A stretch of DNA of 64,000 bases. It comes from Bacteroidales bacterium. Lineage in GTDB: Bacteria > Bacteroidota > Bacteroidia > Bacteroidales > UBA4417. The notes beneath the pieces were generated by a model that worked only from the letters and a program-made list of their open reading frames with translations, ran no database searches and was not told the origin of the DNA. Shown here in pieces: positions 53,660 through 62,271 of the stretch. Made by a program: the position numbers and the translations under genes. The stretch covers positions 1 through 64,000 of the forward strand of contig JADJGZ010000004.1 in the NCBI GenBank assembly GCA_016707785.1, written 5' to 3'. The stretch's first letter is position 1, and each line of letters starts with the position of its first letter.

Positions 53660-53820
53660 ATGAAAATTGGCAAGAAGCGGCAGTGTCAATGGCTCCAATT
53701 TTTCTATTCTGACTCCTGAATACTGAATTCTGAATTCTTTTTGTACTACATATTAACAATTTTAAACAGTTTCTAAGTAATCTAACACGAGATAATCATT
53801 TGAATGTCAAATAGAATCGC

Positions 53821-54729
53821 ATGATCCCAAAACCTATTTTACTGCAAAGTGAGAAAGTATTCTCTGCAACATGGTTCAAATCCTACCTGTTGATTCTCAT
53901 TGGAACCTTTATCATGGCTTCCGGATATGTATTGTTTATAAGTCCGAATAAGATTGTGCCAGGAGGGATTTATGGAATTTCCATTATGCTTCACCATTTA
54001 ATGGGCTTACCGATTGGTATCACTGCACTGGCATTTAATATACCACTTACCATCATTGGTACACGGATACTGGGTCCGCGCTTTGGCACCAAGACTGTTG
54101 TAGCTTTTATACTTACTTCTGTTTTTGTCGACTTAATTTCCTATTACCAGGGGAACCAACCTTTGATTGAAGGTGAAGTCCTGGTTTCCTGCATCTTTGG
54201 TGGACTTTTGATCGGTATCGGGGTTGCTTTAACCTTTAAAGCAAAGGCAACCAGCGGTGGGACGGATGTTGTGGCAATGATTCTTGCCAAATATACAAGA
54301 CTCCCATTGGGGCAGTTGATGATGATGGTTGATTCGACCATCGTATTGCTCAGTTATTTTGCATTTGGCGACTGGAAAATCCCCCTTTTCAGCTGGATCA
54401 CAATTTTTGTCATGGGTCGTGTTGTGGATACAGTGATGCATGGATTCTCCTATGATAAAACCTTGTTCATCATCTCTGATAAGCATCAGGAGATTAGAAC
54501 CAGGATCATTGAAGACCTTAGAAGGGGCGGGACCTTTCTACATGGTGAAGGCATGTATAACCACTCACAGAAACAGATCATTTTCACAGTGGTGAATCCA
54601 AGGGAATTGTATATGCTTGAAGACTATATACACAAGGTAGATCCGGAAGCTTTTGTAGCAGTTCTGGATGCCTATGAAATACTTGGGAAAGGCTTCAAAT
54701 CACTTAAAGAAAAGGTTGAAGACCAATAA
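53821..54729 (+). CDS. YitT family membrane protein, second paralogue
   Basis: The 302-residue protein has the same domain order as its upstream neighbour: KIVPGGIYGISIMLHHLMGL, KATSGGTDVVAMILAKYTRL-PLG, DWKIPLFSWITIFVMGRVVD and the C-terminal DUF2179 domain (FVAVLDAYEILGKGFKSLKE). Long stretches are identical between the two, so this is a tandem duplication. It lacks the FDWAPE insert of the first copy. It converges with the large AsmA-like gene, whose stop is 28 bases away. Confidence 0.88.
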   Translation: MIPKPILLQSEKVFSATWFKSYLLILIGTFIMASGYVLFISPNKIVPGGIYGISIMLHHLMGLPIGITALAFNIPLTIIGTRILGPRFGTKTVVAFILTSVFVDLISYYQGNQPLIEGEVLVSCIFGGLLIGIGVALTFKAKATSGGTDVVAMILAKYTRLPLGQLMMMVDSTIVLLSYFAFGDWKIPLFSWITIFVMGRVVDTVMHGFSYDKTLFIISDKHQEIRTRIIEDLRRGGTFLHGEGMYNHSQKQIIFTVVNPRELYMLEDYIHKVDPEAFVAVLDAYEILGKGFKSLKEKVEDQ

Positions 54730-54756
54730 TGACATTGAATACTAGCTTTTCTGAAG

Positions 54757-57579
54757 CTATTTCACCCTGTTTCGGGCGTCTTCTTTGATTTTCTCTGCCT
54801 CCAGCCTCGCTTTTTCCAGCATAGCATCAGATCGTTGCTTAGCTTCATCTAACAGCTTCTTTGACTTATTATCCGCTTCTTTCTTCAATTTTTCAGCGGT
54901 CTTTTTAGCTGCCATTTCAGCAATCATTCCATTCTTCTTTCCTTCAGCGATCACTTTATTTCCTGTGGAATCAGCCTGGGCTTTGATCTTATCAGCTGCA
55001 AATCCGGCTGATTTCAGCACCTGGTCACTTTGGGCTTTTGCCAGGGAAAGAACTCTTGCTGCCTGAACTTCAGCTTCATCAATCCATTTATTGGCCTCGA
55101 CCTTTGCCTTTGCAATCACTTCTTCCTTTTTCTGTTGAACCACGGCAATGGCTTGTTGTTTCAGGTCTTCTACTACATCTGCCATAGCTTGTTTGATACC
55201 GGCGGTAATTTTGGGATCCGTAATAGTTCCACCAATAAGCAAAGTAACCGGAACCATCTCGCCTAAATTCACTTTAAGCCCCTTTTTGGATGCATCAGAA
55301 ACCAATCCGTTCAGCACTCCATTAGCTTTTCCGCCAAAATCGGAGCGGGGGATCTCAAGGTTTAATACGAAGTTGATGGCCTGATCCAATCCAATGGTAC
55401 CAGAGAAATTGGACTTATACGAAGCTAGTTTGAAATCCATAGGTTTCACTGTAGCTTTTCCATCTACCAGGTCGAAGGAGAGATTTATTTTTTCTAAGGA
55501 TGGACGTCTAAGTTTTTCAATCTTAAGAACATCAGCTATCACATTGAATGTGTTAATATTATCAACTGATAGGAGGTCAGATAAAAGTAGCCCATCTCCT
55601 GCCAAAGAGGCTAATTCAGGCATCATATCCTGTTTCAGGTTTCCTTTGAAAGCCAGGTTAGTGGAGATTTTTCCATTCAGCTTTTCAGTGATAGGTGCGA
55701 ATGCCTGCAGGGTACTGAAGTTATTAAAGGCTGATTTCACTTCTATGTCCTTTATCCTGATATCCATATCAACCTTTGGCTTTTTCGGATCAAAGGTGTT
55801 ATAACTGCCATTCAGGGCCATGTTTCCTCCCAGCATCCTGACATTCAGTCCTTGAAGGAACAGGGTCTTATCTTTGATCTTCACCGTTCCAACAGCATCT
55901 TCCATTATATAATCGTCATAACTTATTTTCCTGAAGCTGGACTGAAGGGTAAAGTCAATATTGGCCGGAATCTCAACAACTGCAAGTGCTGAAGTATCTG
56001 AGGTGGTTCCAGTTGCAGACGGTGTCATGAAACTATTCAGATCCATATTGCCCGAACTCGTCTTCAGCTCACCTTTTAATACTGCATTGTCTTTGAAAAG
56101 ATATGCAATGTAATTCTCAATCTTGCCTTCGGCTGACATATCACTATTCCCGACTTTCATAACAAAACCGGACAAAGAAATAAATGCCGGGGAAAAATCT
56201 ATACGGGCTGATGGGATCGCAATTGGCATCGGGACATCCGGACTTGAGATGCTCACTTTTTCTGCAATTGCAAAACCAGCGGCATCAAACTGCTCATACA
56301 ATCCCTTTTCAATAGTGGAAAGCTTCCCGTTTAGCCTGATATCCGCACTCATTGAACCTGCAAGACTGGTATTCTGAGGCAATGGATAGAAACGTGCAAT
56401 ATCCTGTAAATTCAGAACCCCTTTGAGTGTTCCTTTGATTTCCGGGTCGGAATCGGGGGTTCTGAGAGAGAATGTTGCATCAATAGGATTTTGAATTACC
56501 CGGAGATGCAGTTTGGGTACATCTACTATTGTATGGTCAATAATTCCGTCAGGATTTGAAACAGAGGCTATGATATTAATTTGGCTTACATTTCCCGGCA
56601 TTGAAGGATAGCTGAACATTCCGTTGGTAATCTTCAGATTCAGGCCGAAGGAGGGAATGGTCAGATCGGTATATTTTCCTTTCACAAATCCATCGAAAGA
56701 TAGTGTACCCTCTGTTTTAACAGACTCAAAATCCTTTGAATAAATGGCAGGAACCAAAGAAAGAAAGGATTTGAAAGTATTTTCCTGTGCCGAAAACTTT
56801 ACATCCATATCATATCCGTCTTCGGGCATGGAAAAGAATCCATCGGCTAACAGGTTGAGGTCATTCAAGGCAAGAGAAGCTTTTGTGAATGTAAACTTCC
56901 ATTGCGTCAGATCGGCCTCAAGCTTTGTAACCAGGTGAGCCCTGGTTCTCCCAAGATAGCGCACACCATCATAATCAGCTGTCAAAGCAGCCACTTCTGC
57001 ATCAACATCAAGGGTTGTGACATCAGCAGTCATATCTCCTTTCAGAGTTCCCGTCAATCCATTCATCCCAAAAAACATGGGGGTTTCGGCATCATCATAT
57101 ACCAGGCTGGCATCGCTGATCTCAATTTTATTCAGCTTCACCTTGAACGCTGATGCAGTAGTAGTTGTATCAATGGTTTCGGAAGGTTTCGTGATATCCC
57201 AGTTGACTTTTCCATCCTTCAGTACTTTCAGGAGAATAGAAGGATGGTTAAGAATGATACGACCTACTTCATATTCTTTCCCGCGAATAACGCTGAAAAG
57301 GTCAAGTGTTACCTCAAAGGATGGAATATCAGCCAGGGTGTCTTCTTTGAATTCATTGATGCCGACAACAGACAGATCTTTGAGCTTCAAAGTCATATCA
57401 GGAAAATGGCTGAACATCGATAATCCTACGCTACCGAATTTCACAGTAGCATTCAGATTTTTATTGATCTCCACCTCGACTTTTTCCCGGATCTTGCCTT
57501 TGAAGGCAAATGGCAGGACAAACATAAGTACAAGGATGGATACGATAACAATGAGGAAGATCTTGATCGCCTTTTTCAT
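54757..57579 (-). CDS. AsmA-like family protein with long C-terminal helical tail
   Basis: The 940-residue protein has one N-terminal membrane anchor (about 5-25, IFLIVIVSILVLMFVLPF), then an AsmA N-terminal-like region (VKFGSVGLSMFSHFPDMTLK, GREYEVGRIILNHPSILLKV) and repeated beta-rich segments typical of AsmA/TamB bridge-like lipid-transfer proteins up to about residue 780. The last 150 residues are an unusual continuous A/K/E-rich helix (VVQQKKEEVIAKAKVEANKW to the end). Family members are thought to act between inner and outer membranes in lipid handling. The tail could interact with membranes or partners. Its role is not known. Confidence 0.8.
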   Translation of the reverse strand: MKKAIKIFLIVIVSILVLMFVLPFAFKGKIREKVEVEINKNLNATVKFGSVGLSMFSHFPDMTLKLKDLSVVGINEFKEDTLADIPSFEVTLDLFSVIRGKEYEVGRIILNHPSILLKVLKDGKVNWDITKPSETIDTTTTASAFKVKLNKIEISDASLVYDDAETPMFFGMNGLTGTLKGDMTADVTTLDVDAEVAALTADYDGVRYLGRTRAHLVTKLEADLTQWKFTFTKASLALNDLNLLADGFFSMPEDGYDMDVKFSAQENTFKSFLSLVPAIYSKDFESVKTEGTLSFDGFVKGKYTDLTIPSFGLNLKITNGMFSYPSMPGNVSQINIIASVSNPDGIIDHTIVDVPKLHLRVIQNPIDATFSLRTPDSDPEIKGTLKGVLNLQDIARFYPLPQNTSLAGSMSADIRLNGKLSTIEKGLYEQFDAAGFAIAEKVSISSPDVPMPIAIPSARIDFSPAFISLSGFVMKVGNSDMSAEGKIENYIAYLFKDNAVLKGELKTSSGNMDLNSFMTPSATGTTSDTSALAVVEIPANIDFTLQSSFRKISYDDYIMEDAVGTVKIKDKTLFLQGLNVRMLGGNMALNGSYNTFDPKKPKVDMDIRIKDIEVKSAFNNFSTLQAFAPITEKLNGKISTNLAFKGNLKQDMMPELASLAGDGLLLSDLLSVDNINTFNVIADVLKIEKLRRPSLEKINLSFDLVDGKATVKPMDFKLASYKSNFSGTIGLDQAINFVLNLEIPRSDFGGKANGVLNGLVSDASKKGLKVNLGEMVPVTLLIGGTITDPKITAGIKQAMADVVEDLKQQAIAVVQQKKEEVIAKAKVEANKWIDEAEVQAARVLSLAKAQSDQVLKSAGFAADKIKAQADSTGNKVIAEGKKNGMIAEMAAKKTAEKLKKEADNKSKKLLDEAKQRSDAMLEKARLEAEKIKEDARNRVK

Positions 57580-57643
57580 ACATAGTCGGATTTATCAATT
57601 AACGCTGGCAATGGGCCAGAATTATATGCTTTAACAATTATTA

Positions 57644-57651
57644 CAAAGATA
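57644..57651 (-). promoter_or_regulatory. -7 promoter element of the AsmA-like gene
   Basis: The minus strand reads TATCTTTG (TAnnTTTG), 65 bases before the ATG. No clear -33 element was found. Confidence 0.35.
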
Positions 57652-57660
57652 ACTAATATG

Positions 57661-58140
57661 GTCTCTGACTGGGGGGAGGTCGGATGTCGGATATCGGATG
57701 TCGGATGCCATGTCGGAGTGTGTTGGATGTCGGATGTCGGATGTTTGGATGTCGGATGTCGGATGTTGGATGTCGGATGTTTGATGTCGGATCATCACAT
57801 GTTACATGGCACCTTCCCCTCAGCACCCAGAGCCAAAGGCTCCCCTTTGGGGCACAAGGCACATCGGCACCCCGGCACTCAGCACTCGGCACTCGGCACT
57901 CAGAGCCAATGGCTCCCATTTGGGGCAATGACACCTGCACGACTGATAGAATTATCAATATTGAACAAGATCGCCCCGGTCAAGCGGGTTTTAGATTTTG
58001 GATTGCGGATTTCGGAACTGGGTTTGGATTGTAGGCACTGCAAATGGCACATTGGCACATTGGCACATTGGCACATCGGCACACCGGCACATTGGCATCC
58101 CGGCACTCAGCACCCAGCACTCAGCACTCAGCACTTTTCG
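57661..58140. repeat. Composite word arrays between the AsmA-like and T9SS cargo genes
   Basis: GTCGGATGTCGGAT variants (57670-57790), CGGCACTCGGCACTC and AGCCAAAGGCTCCCC-like words (57800-57925), TTTTGGATTGCGGATTTCGG variants (57985-58030) and GGCACATTGGCAC variants (58036-58135) follow each other. Several frames of 60-160 codons cross them but are artefacts of the periodic sequence. Confidence 0.7.
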
Positions 58141-58150
58141 TGACTGGCGA

Positions 58151-58987
58151 TCATGGAATAAAAACCTTCTGAACAAGGTTCGAACTGTTGCTATTTAGCT
58201 TTACGATATAAATCCCTTTGGGTAAATGAAGAGGGATACTCCCATTGCCTGTAAATGAAAGCGGCTTTGCATACTGGCAAATCCCCCCGGTTGAATAAAT
58301 GCTAATACTGGTTTGTTCGGTAACATTTTCAATACGCATCTCACCATTCAAAGGATATACTTTCAATTCATCATACTCTGTTTCACCAATTCCGGTTGGC
58401 TGAAAATGGAGCATAAATCGGGAGGAATCCTGACCAATAGAGGCCTCAAAATGGTAAACCGGGTCAAGGGAAAGATTATGATCTGATTTAGCAAGCTGAT
58501 CATATAAAAAAACCTGCTGTTCAATTAGTTCAAGACCATAAGCCTCTATCTGGTGAGACCCATTCACACTGGCACTAAAAATAAAGTGCATGTTGGTTTC
58601 ACTGTTTAACTCAGGAATACTGTTAGTGCTAAGCCTTATACCATTAGACTCGGTATAAAAAACAGGGCCGTCACCCGCCTGAAATTCTGCATCGTACAGC
58701 AGATCGAAACCGTCAGTGGCGTTCGGATTGATGATAATATAACATTCCTTTACTGATCCTTCTTCCAGGTTAAATGCGGAAAGTCCGATCCAGCCGCCCA
58801 GTTTTTTTTCACCCCCGGTGCAAGAGAAAGAGGAGTTGTTGTTGCCATAAATAGCCTGCTGTCCGGTGTCTCCGGCTATTAAAGGGTTGGCAAGACAAAA
58901 TGAACAGAATGACAGCAATAAAGTAAGGAGCATGCCAATGTTTTGTTGACGAGTAAAGGTAGTATTCATAGCAGAACTAGTTTTCAA
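58151..58987 (-). CDS. T9SS-exported protein
   Basis: The 278-residue protein may start at the internal ATG six codons in (MNTTFTRQQNIGMLLTLLLS), which gives a signal peptide ending near FCLA. The central part (about 40-190) shows no known family. The C-terminal 80 residues (ELKVYPLNGEMRIENVTEQT, LHLPKGIYIVKLNSNSSNLV) are a T9SS type A sorting domain. It should be secreted and surface bound. The word arrays begin a few bases after its stop. Confidence 0.75.
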   Translation of the reverse strand: MKTSSAMNTTFTRQQNIGMLLTLLLSFCSFCLANPLIAGDTGQQAIYGNNNSSFSCTGGEKKLGGWIGLSAFNLEEGSVKECYIIINPNATDGFDLLYDAEFQAGDGPVFYTESNGIRLSTNSIPELNSETNMHFIFSASVNGSHQIEAYGLELIEQQVFLYDQLAKSDHNLSLDPVYHFEASIGQDSSRFMLHFQPTGIGETEYDELKVYPLNGEMRIENVTEQTSISIYSTGGICQYAKPLSFTGNGSIPLHLPKGIYIVKLNSNSSNLVQKVFIP

Positions 58988-59129
58988 TCACCCTTTAATC
59001 CATAAATTTCAGATAGGTAATCCGTAAATTCAGGAATTATTTTTGAAAAGCATACTGAATCCCTAAGAAAATACTTAAAGGGAATGAATGCCTTTATAAA
59101 AAAGCTGAGAAGGTACGGGGCAACCTATT

Positions 59130-59372
59130 TCAGGTAATATCATCGACAGGAATCTGGCGGTCCATAAATCGCCTGATACCGAATGCCAATCCGAGAGTTA
59201 CAAGCATTGAAATTCCTGCACCCAGGGGAGAACCTTTTTGGGTAGAAGTGGGATTTTCATTTTTTTGTTTAGAAGATTCAGAAAGCTGGTTTCCCTGTGG
59301 AGATCCTGCTGAAAGTAAGGTGGATGTTAAGATGCATACTAGTAATACAAATAAGGGTTTTAGCAATTTCAT
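59130..59372 (-). CDS. Small PID-CTERM-like exported membrane protein
   Basis: The 80-residue protein has a signal peptide (about 1-22, LLKPLFVLLVCILTSTLLSA), a short polar stretch (SESSKQKNENPTSTQKG), and a C-terminal motif SPLGAGISMLVTLGLAFGIR with following basic and acidic residues. This is the layout of PID-CTERM proteins of Bacteroidota: a P-[IL]-[DG]-x-G motif, a hydrophobic glycine-rich helix and a short tail. These are thought to be sorting substrates or small membrane-inserted peptides, and the partner enzyme is not known. The family call is by pattern. Confidence 0.5.
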   Translation of the reverse strand: MKLLKPLFVLLVCILTSTLLSAGSPQGNQLSESSKQKNENPTSTQKGSPLGAGISMLVTLGLAFGIRRFMDRQIPVDDIT

Positions 59373-59747
59373 AACAATACTCTAAATTTAAAGGGTTATT
59401 TGGTTAATAAACTGAGGTAATTCTATATCAATTCCTGACTGGCAGGTTTATAGATAGCAATCATTGACCAACTCATGAAATATTCTCCGGAATGATTAAT
59501 TCATGAAGCCGTTTAGAATTTATTGCCCATTACTTGAATTGTAACCCCTGATAAGTGAAATAATTTCATTCAAGATCAATCCCACAAAGGGATAGGTGAT
59601 TCATAACAGTATAATTCTAAAAGATTTACAAGCTGAAAACAATCGCTTTTTGATTCTTATTATTTCATCTAAGTGAATAATCCTGAAAGTCATTGCATCA
59701 TCGAATCTTTTGAAAGCAGTGCTTCTGAATTATAATGACTATACCCA
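59373..59747. other. Intergenic stretch without a gene
   Basis: AT-rich sequence with no supported frame and no match to a structured RNA that I recognise. It separates the PID-CTERM-like gene from the DUF349 gene terminator. Confidence 0.4.
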
Positions 59748-59776
59748 TAAAAAAAGCCCCGAAAAGGGGCTTTTTA
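59748..59776. terminator. Bidirectional terminator after the DUF349 gene
   Basis: AAAAAGCCCC and GGGGCTTTTT pair perfectly around a 5-base loop. On the minus strand it stands 16 bases after the DUF349 stop and has a T-run behind it. Confidence 0.85.
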
Positions 59777-59790
59777 AAAGCAAACTGAAT

Positions 59791-62067
59791 TTATTGTTTT
59801 TGTTGATCTTGTTGTTCCTGCTCGCGGGCTGCCTTTTGAAGGAATTTCTTCTTTGCTTCCATTCCTGCAAGTTCTTCTTTAGCTTTGGCAATCTTGGCTT
59901 CAAACTCTGATTTCAGGACATTGGCTTGTTTTGAATTGGCAAAGAACCCGATATTATTTTCCCAAAGGAGGATCTCTTCTTTAAGTTCATCAATCTTTGA
60001 CTGAAGGGTATTGCGTTCCTTATTGATGATCCTGTGGGCATCAGGTTGTTCCTTCACATTATCGAAACGGTTCCTGTAATTGGAGAACCTTTGCTCGGAT
60101 GCCTCCATCTTGAGTTTGTCGTAAATCTTATTCACAGCTGTTTTATATTCAGCATGAAGGCGGTCTTTTTCTTTAATAGGGACATGACCGGTTTCCATCC
60201 AGACTCTTTGCAGTTCTTTAACAGTATCAAGATTGGCTTGCCTGTCTTCGGTATATTCAAAGTTCTCGAGTTTTTTGATCAATTCGAGTTTGATATTCAG
60301 ATTTTCACCTTCAGCACTCTGCATAGTTTTGAAGAACTCCGACTTACGCTGGAAGAATTCATCGCAGGCTGCACGGAAACGTTTCCATATCTTATCGCTA
60401 TGTTTACGAGGCACCGGACCAATTTTCTTCCATTCTTCCTGCAAATTGATAAGGTCACGGGAAGCATTTCTCCATTCGGTACTCTGACGCAGAGCTTCAG
60501 CCTGTGCACAAAGATCTACTTTCAGATTGTAGTTATGCAGTTGTTGTTCCTTCAGTTTTCCGAAGAAATCTTTCTTAATGGCAAAATAATTATCAAGTTG
60601 ACCTTTGAATCTCAGCCAAACTTCATTGTTCAACTTTGGAGAAGCCTGGCCAATTGATTTCCACATCTTCAGGAGCTCATTTACCTGCTGGGTACTCTCC
60701 TGCCATTGCTTGATAGAAGAATACTCCTTACTTACAAGTTGTTCAGCCTGTTCACAAAGGACAATTTTCGCACCATAATTGGCATCCTGTTCTTCCTGGA
60801 TTTTACCATAGAATTCATGGCGCCTTTCATTAATTTTATCAGATGCAGTTTTAAAACGATCCCAAACTTCTTCTCTCTTATCCTGTGGAACGGGGCCCAG
60901 TTCTTTCCATTCTTCGTGAAGTTCCTGAAGACGTTTGAAAGCCTTGGTAATGGAAGTTTCGATGATCAGTTCTTCAGCTTTTTCACAAAGCTCAATTTTA
61001 TGTTCCAGGTTTTTTCTTAGGTCAAGGTCTTTGAGTTCCTTATTGATTTTAACCTTATCAAAAAACTTTTCAATCAGGAAATGATAATTCTGCCACATTC
61101 CCGGAGCTTCATTCTTCGGAACCATCCCGATTGATTTCCACTTATCCTGCAAAACCTTGAAATCATCATAGGTCTTTTTCAGTGTTTCTTCGGAAGAAAT
61201 CAATGTTTTCAGTTCATCAAGAATCTGCTTCTTTGCTTCAAGGTTATGCACCTTTTCCTTCTCAAGAAGCTCGGCATGTAAAAATTTATTGTGTTTATAT
61301 ATATTGAACGCCGCCTTGAATCTTTCTTCAAGTGGATCTGTCGTTTCAAAACTCTCGGCTTCCTCTTCAGCAGCCGCCTTTTGGTACATCGATTCTCTCT
61401 CTTCGTTGGAACGTTTGAGATAGGCGACTTTGATGAGGGCCACCATATTTTTGATGGCATTCGCATCTTCATTCTTTACCGTTTCCTCAAGGAGTTCCAC
61501 CAATTGCATGCGGTTCCGGTGATCAAGGTCAATGGCTTCAGCTACTTCAACTTCTTCTTCGTCTTCCTCAGCTTCTTCATGAGCCTGAACTTTCGAGGCT
61601 TCCTGAACAGGAACTTCCGCAGTTTCCACTTCAGCAACCACTTCAGGGACAATAGTTTCTTCTGCTTCAGCTTCGGGAGTTTCAATTATTTCTTCCACCT
61701 CAGCAACAGGAGTTTCTTCCACCTCTGCAACAGGAGTTTCTTCCACTTCAGCAGCCGGGGCTTCTTCAACCTCTGCAACTGGAGTTTCTTCTACTTCCGC
61801 AACAACCTCAGTAACAGGAGCTTCTTCAACTTCTGCACTTTCAGGCATTTTCTCAGGTTCTTGTATTTCTATTTCTGCAGCTACTTCCTCAATTTCAGTC
61901 ACAGCTGTTGCTTCCTCTTTTAAAGGTTCTTCAGCAACTTCTGTTTCTGAATCTTCAGGGGTGGTTTCTTCTGCAGGGGGTGTAGTCATTTCTGACTTTG
62001 GATTCTCCTCATCGTGGCTAAGCTTAGCCTCCTCGGGATTTTGGTCTGAATGCGTGTTTTCCTTCAT
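59791..62067 (-). CDS. DUF349 domain-containing protein with acidic repeat N-terminus
   Basis: The 758-residue protein has an N-terminal low-complexity acidic region (about 1-190) made of EVEETPVAEVEEAP-type repeats. At least five DUF349-like repeats of about 70-75 residues follow (about 280-700), each with a signature such as ELHEEWKELGPVPQDKREEV and WDRFKTASDKINERR. The tail is coiled coil (LWENNIGFFANSKQANVLKS) and is Q-rich. There is no signal peptide, so it is cytoplasmic. DUF349 proteins are common in Bacteroidota and the role is unknown. A strong promoter-like pair (62188-62219) and a terminator make it a single-gene unit. Confidence 0.9.
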   Translation of the reverse strand: MKENTHSDQNPEEAKLSHDEENPKSEMTTPPAEETTPEDSETEVAEEPLKEEATAVTEIEEVAAEIEIQEPEKMPESAEVEEAPVTEVVAEVEETPVAEVEEAPAAEVEETPVAEVEETPVAEVEEIIETPEAEAEETIVPEVVAEVETAEVPVQEASKVQAHEEAEEDEEEVEVAEAIDLDHRNRMQLVELLEETVKNEDANAIKNMVALIKVAYLKRSNEERESMYQKAAAEEEAESFETTDPLEERFKAAFNIYKHNKFLHAELLEKEKVHNLEAKKQILDELKTLISSEETLKKTYDDFKVLQDKWKSIGMVPKNEAPGMWQNYHFLIEKFFDKVKINKELKDLDLRKNLEHKIELCEKAEELIIETSITKAFKRLQELHEEWKELGPVPQDKREEVWDRFKTASDKINERRHEFYGKIQEEQDANYGAKIVLCEQAEQLVSKEYSSIKQWQESTQQVNELLKMWKSIGQASPKLNNEVWLRFKGQLDNYFAIKKDFFGKLKEQQLHNYNLKVDLCAQAEALRQSTEWRNASRDLINLQEEWKKIGPVPRKHSDKIWKRFRAACDEFFQRKSEFFKTMQSAEGENLNIKLELIKKLENFEYTEDRQANLDTVKELQRVWMETGHVPIKEKDRLHAEYKTAVNKIYDKLKMEASEQRFSNYRNRFDNVKEQPDAHRIINKERNTLQSKIDELKEEILLWENNIGFFANSKQANVLKSEFEAKIAKAKEELAGMEAKKKFLQKAAREQEQQDQQKQ

Positions 62068-62187
62068 GGTACAAATGAATGTTAGGGTTGTTGAATTAGA
62101 TTACTATAAAAAAATTTCCCCAAGCTTTCTCAAGACAGGGAAGGTCGATTCGGTTGATTATCTCCTTGCGTTCCGGGCAAAGGAGTG

Positions 62188-62219
62188 CAAAAATATAAAT
62201 TATCCAGATTGGACACCAA
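62188..62219 (-). promoter_or_regulatory. Promoter of the DUF349 gene
   Basis: On the minus strand TTG (62219-62217) and TATTTTTG (62195-62188) are separated by 21 bases, fitting the Bacteroidota -33/-7 promoter (TTG, N17-23, TAnnTTTG). The leader would be about 115 bases. Confidence 0.55.
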
Positions 62220-62271
62220 TAAGTTGCAACTTTATATGATGTTTTTATACAAGCGTTGATACAAGGGGCTG

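Noticed and set aside
54743..54759. TAGCTT/AAGCTA hairpin between the YitT and AsmA-like genes
   Set aside because: Six pairs only, and it overlaps the stop codon of the AsmA-like gene.
57017..57634. 205-codon plus-strand frame opposite the AsmA-like gene
   Set aside because: It is antisense to a well-supported gene and has no family features.
57658..58143. Several open frames in both strands across the second repeat island
   Set aside because: Periodic words keep several frames open at once, a sign of repeats and not of genes.
58170..58185. GGTTCGAAC as a T-loop of a tRNA
   Set aside because: It lies in the coding end of the T9SS cargo gene, and no cloverleaf can be folded around it.
61291..61923. 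210-codon plus-strand frame opposite the DUF349 gene
   Set aside because: It is the shadow of a real coding region with acidic repeats and has an improbable F/S-rich composition.
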